The position numbers and the translations under genes are program-made. From Erysipelotrichaceae bacterium UBA6182 (GTDB lineage Bacteria > Bacillota_I > Bacilli_A > Erysipelotrichales > Erysipelotrichaceae): a stretch of 12,067 bases of DNA. Where the stretch lies: the NCBI GenBank assembly GCA_002422065.1, contig DITO01000062.1, positions 1-12,067 of the forward strand, in the 5' to 3' direction. The notes under the pieces are model-generated. The model was given only the letters and a program-made list of their open reading frames with translations, ran no database searches and was not told the origin of the DNA. This document shows positions 7,704-12,067 of this stretch, in pieces; the stretch's first letter is position 1; each line of letters starts with the position of its first letter.

Positions 7704-10328
7704 ATGAAAAAGTTTATTATTATCGTAATTATGATTGTTACAACAATCTCAAGCTATATCAATGTCAATGCTGCAGTTTCTGGATCAATTTCTGGAGGTG
7801 GCACGATTAGTACTGGTGGTACAGTTCAAGTATCAATTGGTATTACTTCTGACATAAAATTAGCGGCAATTCAAGCAAGTATTGAGTATGATACTTCGAA
7901 ATTATCTTTGATAAGCTCTTCAGGAGACTCAAGATATAATTTTAGTGCTGGAACAAATTCTTTTCTTTTAGACAGCTCATGTAGTGGAGATGCTTGTCCA
8001 ACAGGAAGCTTTAATATCGTTACTCTTACTTTTCAAGCTACTTCTTCGTTCTTGCCTGGAGAAACATCAAGTATTAATTTGATAAGTGTTTCAGGCTCAG
8101 ACGGGGTAGTAAGTCAAAGTGGAGGTTCTGGTTCAGTAACAGTCTCAATATCTAGAGTACTAAGTTCAAATAATGATCTTAGCTCGTTAAGTGTAGACGG
8201 GACTAATATATTGACTACTTCAAGTTACTCAACGAACAATAGTAGCGTTAACATAACAGCTTTAGCTTCTGATACAAGTGCAACAATTAGTGGCACTGGT
8301 ACGAAAAATCTGGATTATGGAAATAATTCATTTACTATTTCAGTTACTGCCGAGAATGGAAGTAAAAGAAATTATCCGATTACAATAACAAGAAATGATA
8401 CAAGAAGTTCAAATACAAATCTAAGTTCCCTAACTGTAGAAGGAACTAGTGTTCTTGATACCCTTGCATTTTCAACAGATAGTGCTTCAGTAACTATCAA
8501 TGCAACAACAGCTGATACAAAGTCAATTGTTACGGGAATTGGAACTAAAACGTTATCGTATGGCATAAATAGTTTCGATATTAATGTTAAGGCAGAAAAT
8601 GGAACAACTAAGTCATACTCTTTGAAAATCACTAGAAATGACAACCGTAGTCAAGATAATACTTTATCGGTACTGACTGTTGATGGGAAAAATGTTTTAG
8701 ATTCACTTAATTTAACCACAGATAGCACTACTGTGGTTATTGTAGCGACTGCAAAAGATAGTAAAGCTACTGTTACAGGGGCTGGATCTAAAAATTTGGA
8801 CTTTGGATTGAATCAGTTTTCAATTATTGTTACTGCAGAAAATCAGTCTAAGAAGACCTATACACTTAATGTTACGCGTAATGATAATAGAAGTTCAGAC
8901 AATAATCTTAAGGTTTTGAAAGTTGATGGGGTTAATGTATCTGGTTTTAGTTCATCAAAAACAACATATGAGTTAGGTGAAACTAGTTCCTCAACTATTA
9001 ATATTACTGCTGAAAAATCAAATGAAAAAGCGACAATAACTGGGGTTGGAGTTAAAACTTTAGCTTATGGTGCTAACACATTTGAAGTGAAGGTTACTGC
9101 AGAGAATAACTCAGTTAAAACATATTACTTGAAAATAAGTAAAATCGACAACAGAAGTACTAATTCGAAATTGAAAAGTCTTAGTATAGATGTTGCTGAT
9201 CTAAATTTTCAAGCTAGTGAGCAATTCTATTATCTAACAGTTGAGAATAGTGTTAAGGTTGTTAGTATCACTGCAACACCTGAAGTTAGTTCATCAAAAA
9301 TTAGTGGAACAGGTTTAAAAGAGTTAGTGAACTATGAAAACACATTCTCAATTGTTGTAACCGCTGAAAACCAGACGAAAACAACCTATAACATTAAAAT
9401 AATGAGAAAAGACGAGAAGGGATTTTTAGGTAATGTTTCGAATAATAATTTCTTAGATAGTTTAATTATAAAAGACTTCGTAATTAGTTTTAATAAAGAA
9501 ACTCTGAATTATGAAGTTAATGTACCGCTTACTGTTGAATCTCTGACTGTTGAAGCAGTTACTGAAGATGAAAAAGCGACTTTAACAATAGAGTATCCAG
9601 AGAAGCTCATTTTTGGTAGAAATATTATTAATATAAGAGTTGTTTCGGAGAGTTTTGAGCAGAGAATCTACACTATCACTGCAATAAGAGGCTCAGATGT
9701 TGAGTTTATTGGTCAAGATGATATGGATAAGTATTTTAATGAATTACTTGCAGAAGACTTAATTTTGACTCTGAGAGGGGATGAAGTAATCAAGACTTCA
9801 TTACTAAATAAAATATTTGATTCAGGAAAATCTTTAAGTATAAGAGTTGTCGATGAAATAACATCAAAAGTAATTCTCTGGTCAGTCCCATCAGAGGTAA
9901 TAAAGGATCTTGATAAACATAACTTTGGAATAAGTTACAGTTTGACAAGCGATGATAGACTTGAGAAAATTCTAAATTTTTCACCAAAAATGCTTCTCGA
10001 TTTTGAGACAACTGGGAAATTTCCAAAAGGTGTTGAGGTTGAAGTTGATGTCTCATCAGATTTTGTTGATTCAGACATAATAAATGTTTATTTATTTGAT
10101 GCAAATACTGGGAAGTTAATAAAGATAATTGAAGAACTAGTTGTTTTGGATGGTAAAGTTAAATTCTCACCTTTGTCTGGGGGCAAATATATTTTTACAA
10201 AGGCTAAATTTGAAACATTTCCAATTTCTTTAAAGACCTTGTTTGCTGTTACAGTAATTCAAAGTATATCTTTGATACAGATAGCAGTTATTATGCTTGT
10301 AAGATTTTTGAAAAAACGTAGAGTATAA
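7704..10328 (+). CDS. Membrane-anchored cohesin protein with six cadherin-like beta-sandwich repeats
   Basis: Predicted surface scaffold. A signal peptide (1-23 or 24, ending NVNA) is followed by a cohesin-like domain (about 25-149) with the family's pattern: GGTVQVSIGI, an ASIEYDTSKLSL strand pair, then VTLTFQAT. It also has a Cys93-Cys98 pair. Next are six tandem cadherin-like beta-sandwich units, beginning near residues 152, 232, 313, 394, 482 and 570. Most open with D-N/T-R-S and contain L-x-V-D/E-G, a G-x-G-x-K-x-L turn, and VTAEN-x(5)-Y. The last two are diverged. A further beta-rich domain (about 665-835) ends with SPLSGGKYIF. One membrane segment (about 846-866) and a basic tail KKRRV close the protein; there is no LPXTG. 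Cohesins bind dockerins through calcium-loaded contacts, and the preceding gene ends in a dockerin, so this protein likely displays that hydrolase. It is a single-cohesin anchor, not a multi-enzyme scaffoldin. Confidence 0.88.
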   Translation: MKKFIIIVIMIVTTISSYINVNAAVSGSISGGGTISTGGTVQVSIGITSDIKLAAIQASIEYDTSKLSLISSSGDSRYNFSAGTNSFLLDSSCSGDACPTGSFNIVTLTFQATSSFLPGETSSINLISVSGSDGVVSQSGGSGSVTVSISRVLSSNNDLSSLSVDGTNILTTSSYSTNNSSVNITALASDTSATISGTGTKNLDYGNNSFTISVTAENGSKRNYPITITRNDTRSSNTNLSSLTVEGTSVLDTLAFSTDSASVTINATTADTKSIVTGIGTKTLSYGINSFDINVKAENGTTKSYSLKITRNDNRSQDNTLSVLTVDGKNVLDSLNLTTDSTTVVIVATAKDSKATVTGAGSKNLDFGLNQFSIIVTAENQSKKTYTLNVTRNDNRSSDNNLKVLKVDGVNVSGFSSSKTTYELGETSSSTINITAEKSNEKATITGVGVKTLAYGANTFEVKVTAENNSVKTYYLKISKIDNRSTNSKLKSLSIDVADLNFQASEQFYYLTVENSVKVVSITATPEVSSSKISGTGLKELVNYENTFSIVVTAENQTKTTYNIKIMRKDEKGFLGNVSNNNFLDSLIIKDFVISFNKETLNYEVNVPLTVESLTVEAVTEDEKATLTIEYPEKLIFGRNIINIRVVSESFEQRIYTITAIRGSDVEFIGQDDMDKYFNELLAEDLILTLRGDEVIKTSLLNKIFDSGKSLSIRVVDEITSKVILWSVPSEVIKDLDKHNFGISYSLTSDDRLEKILNFSPKMLLDFETTGKFPKGVEVEVDVSSDFVDSDIINVYLFDANTGKLIKIIEELVVLDGKVKFSPLSGGKYIFTKAKFETFPISLKTLFAVTVIQSISLIQIAVIMLVRFLKKRRV
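8157..9692 (+). repeat. Six tandem coding repeats, cadherin-like beta-sandwich units
   Basis: Units start near 8157, 8397, 8640, 8883, 9147 and 9411. The first three have periods of about 240-243 bases and share framework residues; units 4-6 are longer (about 264, 264 and 282 bases) and increasingly diverged. Similarity is clear at protein level but not at base level, so the array is old or under selection to avoid recombination. Confidence 0.8.
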
Positions 10329-10352
10329 CAATTTTACCTTTTTTGTTTTTAC

Positions 10353-10363
10353 TGATCAAAATT
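10353..10363 (-). repeat. Right copy of the 11-base inverted repeat
   Basis: TGATCAAAATT is the exact reverse complement of AATTTTGATCA at 3512-3522. It lies 25 bases after the stop of the cohesin gene. The T-rich stretch just before it (10339-10350) has no strong GC stem, so I do not call an intrinsic terminator here. Confidence 0.35.
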
Positions 10364-10368
10364 AGCTT

Positions 10369-10393
10369 AGTTTCTATATTAATTTACTACAAT
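10369..10393 (+). promoter_or_regulatory. Possible promoter of the aldo/keto reductase gene
   Basis: AGTTTCTATA (10369-10378) stands 9 bases before TACAAT (10388-10393), which matches the -10 consensus in 5 of 6 bases. The arrangement copies that before the 313-residue gene at 3543-3567. No standard -35 is present. The -10 overlaps the in-frame ATG at 10392, which also argues against that ATG as the translation start. Confidence 0.3.
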
Positions 10394-10401
10394 GAACACA
10401 T

Positions 10402-10407
10402 GGAGGA
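10402..10407 (+). promoter_or_regulatory. Ribosome binding site deciding the reductase start
   Basis: GGAGGA (10402-10407) is correctly placed for ATG 10413 and lies downstream of the alternative in-frame ATG at 10392, which has no such site. Confidence 0.8.
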
Positions 10408-10412
10408 TTAGC

Positions 10413-11222
10413 ATGCAAACATTTACACTTAATAATGGTTTACGCATACCTGTGATGGGGACAGGTACAAACACCTATGGTAAGGTCAATCGTGACTACA
10501 TGGGTGACATCAACAATGACACAACAGAATTGGAATCCGCTTTAGCATTAGGTTATACCTTGATCGATACTGCGATTTCTTATCGCAATGAAGGGGTGGT
10601 AGGCCTTGCCATCAAACGCTCAGGCTTGGATCGTGATACCTTGTTCATCACATCCAAGATTCCTGCAGATGATGTGCATACCAAGGATGAAGCTTGTATT
10701 CGCAGAGCTGTGGATGAGAGTCTCAAGGCTTTGGATCTTGATGTGATCGATCTTTATCTTTTACATCGTCCTTTGGAAAACAACGAAGATAATGTTCGTG
10801 TTTGGACGGTATTGGAAGCTTTGGTTCAAGAAGGTAAGTTGCGTTCCATTGGAGTTTCAAACTTCAATGTACAACAATTAGATTATTTATTGAAACATTG
10901 TACCATTCGACCTGTGGTCAATCAGATTGAATCACATCCTGGTTTATGGAACCATGAAATCATTGATTTCTGTCAGAAGAACAATGTCTTTGTGGAAGCT
11001 TGGGGACCCGTTAAGAAGGTCAGTGATGAAGCGAAAGCCGTCTTGGATTCCGTTGGTTCTAAGTATGGTAAGACTTGGGCTCAAGTCATCCTACGTTATC
11101 AAATCGAACGCAATGTGATCGTCATTCCAAAGTCCCATAAAGTGGATAATCAAAAAGCGAATCTTGAAATTTTTGATTTCAATCTTACAGACGAAGAAAA
11201 AACGCTCATTCAGAAACTCTAG
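10413..11222 (+). CDS. Aldo/keto reductase family oxidoreductase
   Basis: Cytoplasmic NAD(P)H-dependent reductase of aldehydes or ketones, substrate unknown. The 269-residue length is normal for single-domain bacterial members of the 2,5-diketo-gluconate reductase type. The catalytic tetrad of the family is visible: Asp52 and Tyr57 (LIDTAISYRNE), Lys82 (ITSKIP) and His118 (LYLLHRP). GVSNF, VNQIESHP and the cofactor-phosphate region VIPKSHK are all present, and the end has FDFNLTDEE. ATG 10413 is chosen for its GGAGGA site and because the protein then begins MQTFTLNNG, where the family usually starts. It is separated from the AT-rich block by 84 bases, has its own possible promoter, and has host-like codon use (CGT, CGC). 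Its stop overlaps the stop of the opposing SRAP gene at CTAG. Confidence 0.93.
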   Translation: MQTFTLNNGLRIPVMGTGTNTYGKVNRDYMGDINNDTTELESALALGYTLIDTAISYRNEGVVGLAIKRSGLDRDTLFITSKIPADDVHTKDEACIRRAVDESLKALDLDVIDLYLLHRPLENNEDNVRVWTVLEALVQEGKLRSIGVSNFNVQQLDYLLKHCTIRPVVNQIESHPGLWNHEIIDFCQKNNVFVEAWGPVKKVSDEAKAVLDSVGSKYGKTWAQVILRYQIERNVIVIPKSHKVDNQKANLEIFDFNLTDEEKTLIQKL

Positions 11223-11232
11223 AATAAGCGTT
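11197..11232 (-). terminator. Intrinsic terminator of the minus-strand SRAP operon
   Basis: Read on the minus strand, AACGCTTATT and AATGAGCGTT form a 10-base stem with one G-U pair around a 12-base loop, followed directly by a run of six T (11197-11202). It begins within the last codons of the SRAP gene and lies largely inside the 3' end of the convergent reductase gene. On the plus strand the stem has one C-A mismatch and no T-run follows, so it should act mainly in one direction. Confidence 0.7.
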
Positions 11233-11788
11233 GTTGGATGGATTGATCCACCCATTTCATTTCGTTTTGTTTGAGCTTACGGAAATCTTCCAAAAGTTGG
11301 TCTCCGTCTTCTAGATATTTGTTTAATAGATTCGAAGGTATCATCAAAGGCACACGGTTATGAAGTTGAATGAAATCCGTTCTTACTTCATTGGTGAGAA
11401 TGGAGAAACAGCCTTCTTCATCATAGATGCCTGCCATATAGAAGGGTTTCTGCGAAGCATCTGTCACAAGATGTTTCGCTTTTTCTTTATCCCATTCATA
11501 GAAGCCATCCGCTTTGATTAAACAACGTCTTTTCTTAAGATGATTCTCAAAGAAAGGAGATGACGCAATGGTCTCGCTGCGTGCATTGATGATGCGTCCT
11601 TTGTTGTCCCATTTCACATGACCCCATTGAGCAATCATGGGTTTCAAGCCCTGTGTTAAGACAATCGTTTTTTGTGATGGATAAACGACATGTAGCGAAA
11701 GATCCTTAGCTTCTTCGACATCTAAGTTCTTAAGCCATTCTTCCAATTCATCATCTTCATCTTGTTTGAATAGGTAACGTCCACACAT
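11219..11788 (-). CDS. SRAP (SOS response-associated peptidase / HMCES-type) family protein
   Basis: Family members form a covalent thiazolidine link through Cys2 to abasic sites in single-stranded DNA and shield them; the name 'peptidase' reflects self-removal of the initiator Met. The start at 11788 gives MCGRY, placing the catalytic cysteine at residue 2 as required, and AAGGAG (11796-11801) lies 7 bases upstream. Longer in-frame extensions would bury Cys2 and are rejected. Other conserved sites are Asn68 (INARSE), Glu98 (DGFYEW) and His143 (LHNRVPLMI), matching the known active-site Asn, Glu and His. The 189 residues make it a short member compared with about 220 for YedK. It follows the small gene at 11790 with one base between, so the two are probably cotranscribed. 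Codon use is host-like. Confidence 0.93.
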   Translation of the reverse strand: MCGRYLFKQDEDDELEEWLKNLDVEEAKDLSLHVVYPSQKTIVLTQGLKPMIAQWGHVKWDNKGRIINARSETIASSPFFENHLKKRRCLIKADGFYEWDKEKAKHLVTDASQKPFYMAGIYDEEGCFSILTNEVRTDFIQLHNRVPLMIPSNLLNKYLEDGDQLLEDFRKLKQNEMKWVDQSIQQRLF

Positions 11789-11789
11789 A

Positions 11790-12026
11790 TCAGTACTCCT
11801 TTTTCTCAATGAACCAACGGTCTTCTTCATGATAGAGATAACGACTCTGACCTTGGATGGTACAGGTATAACGAATGCCCGTACCGCCTGAAATGGTTGA
11901 GGCAGCCCGTGTGATCTGTGAGATCTTATCAATGCTGTATTTAATTCCATTATGCCATAAAATAGCCAGAGGTTTGATTTTACCCTCCTTGCTATTGAGA
12001 ATGATCACATCTACATAGGTTTTCAC
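11790..12026 (-). CDS. Small conserved-looking protein upstream of SRAP (DUF6504-like?)
   Basis: A 78-residue soluble protein with no signal peptide or membrane segment. It has a short beta-rich layout: KPLAILWHNGIKYSIDKI, then SGGTGIRYTCTI, then a Trp-Phe near the end (DRWFIEKKEY). This pattern of a P-x-x-F/I-x-W-x-G-x-x-Y core and a terminal W-Y/F-x-V/I resembles small DUF6504-type proteins, some of which are encoded near DNA-damage tolerance genes; I hold this loosely. The start is GTG 12026, backed by AAGGGGTGAG (12031-12040) at suitable spacing. Its stop is one base from the SRAP ATG, so it is likely an operon partner, perhaps in DNA repair. No catalytic residues are evident. Confidence 0.7.
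   Translation of the reverse strand: MKTYVDVIILNSKEGKIKPLAILWHNGIKYSIDKISQITRAASTISGGTGIRYTCTIQGQSRYLYHEEDRWFIEKKEY
11796..11801 (-). promoter_or_regulatory. Ribosome binding site of the SRAP gene
   Basis: On the minus strand AAGGAG lies 7 bases before ATG 11788, within the last codons of the upstream small gene. It confirms the start that places the catalytic Cys at residue 2. Confidence 0.75.
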
Positions 12027-12031
12027 TTATC

Positions 12032-12067
12032 TCACCCCTTGAAATACGATTCTGGGAAGATCACATG
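12032..12067 (-). CDS. Possible 3' tail of another minus-strand gene
   Basis: On the minus strand an open frame enters from the right edge and reads HVIFPESYFKG before TGA at 12032, 5 bases before the GTG of the 78-residue gene and within its ribosome binding site. Such tight spacing is usual for an operon. A second frame stays open to a TAA at 12028, so the frame is uncertain, and nothing in either short peptide identifies a family. Confidence 0.3.
   Translation of the reverse strand, partial: HVIFPESYFKG

Noticed and set aside
9790..10104. 104-codon open frame on the minus strand
   Set aside because: It lies wholly within the cohesin gene, opposite a well-supported domain; it is Leu- and Gln-rich low-complexity with no family features, an AT-rich shadow frame.
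7698..10328. Cellulosome scaffoldin
   Set aside because: There is one cohesin only, no carbohydrate-binding module that I can see, and the partner is a peptidoglycan hydrolase rather than a plant-fibre enzyme.
10329..10368. Intrinsic terminator after the cohesin gene
   Set aside because: There is a T-rich stretch, but only weak AT pairings (AATTTT with AAAATT over a long loop) and no GC stem.
3473..10412. Insertion sequence, integron or phage origin for the block
   Set aside because: No transposase, integrase, recombinase or tRNA gene is present at either edge; only short repeats are seen.
11789..11950. N-terminal extension of the SRAP protein to 11950
   Set aside because: It runs over the small upstream gene in another frame and would remove the essential Cys from position 2; the site at 11796-11801 supports 11788.

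Overview
The window looks like the chromosome of a low-GC Gram-positive bacterium (Bacillota). Its left end has the gene order uppS-cdsA-dxr-rseP that is common in that phylum. The housekeeping genes have moderate GC and CGN arginine codons, and Shine-Dalgarno sites are clear. An Erysipelotrichia-like host is plausible, but the sequence alone does not fix the lineage.

Region 1 (1-3472, + strand) is a compact envelope operon. It holds the 3' part of uppS (polyprenyl carrier synthesis), cdsA (CDP-diacylglycerol synthase), dxr (first committed step of the MEP isoprenoid pathway) and rseP (site-2 intramembrane protease). The genes overlap or abut within 1 base.

Region 2 (about 3500-10380, + strand) is clearly AT-richer, uses AGA for most arginines, and carries three closely packed genes for secreted proteins. 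They are an unrecognised membrane-anchored protein (313 aa), a secreted GH73-type peptidoglycan glucosaminidase with bacterial Ig-like domains and a C-terminal type I dockerin (1059 aa), and a membrane-anchored cohesin protein with six cadherin-like beta-sandwich repeats (874 aa). The simplest reading is a self-contained two-part display device. The third protein stands on the membrane and holds out a cohesin on a long stalk, and the dockerin of the second docks its cell-wall hydrolase there. The role of the first protein is unknown. Short repeats lie on both sides of this block: an 11-base inverted pair and a 10-base direct pair.

Region 3 (10413-12067) returns to the host-like composition. 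It holds an aldo/keto reductase on the + strand, with its own Shine-Dalgarno site and possible promoter. Convergent to it on the - strand are an SRAP-family protein (DNA-abasic-site crosslinking) and a small conserved-looking protein upstream of it. The two convergent genes share overlapping stop codons, and the minus-strand terminator lies inside the 3' end of the reductase gene.

I see no rRNA, tRNA, CRISPR array, transposase or integrase. No gap between genes exceeds about 110 bases.
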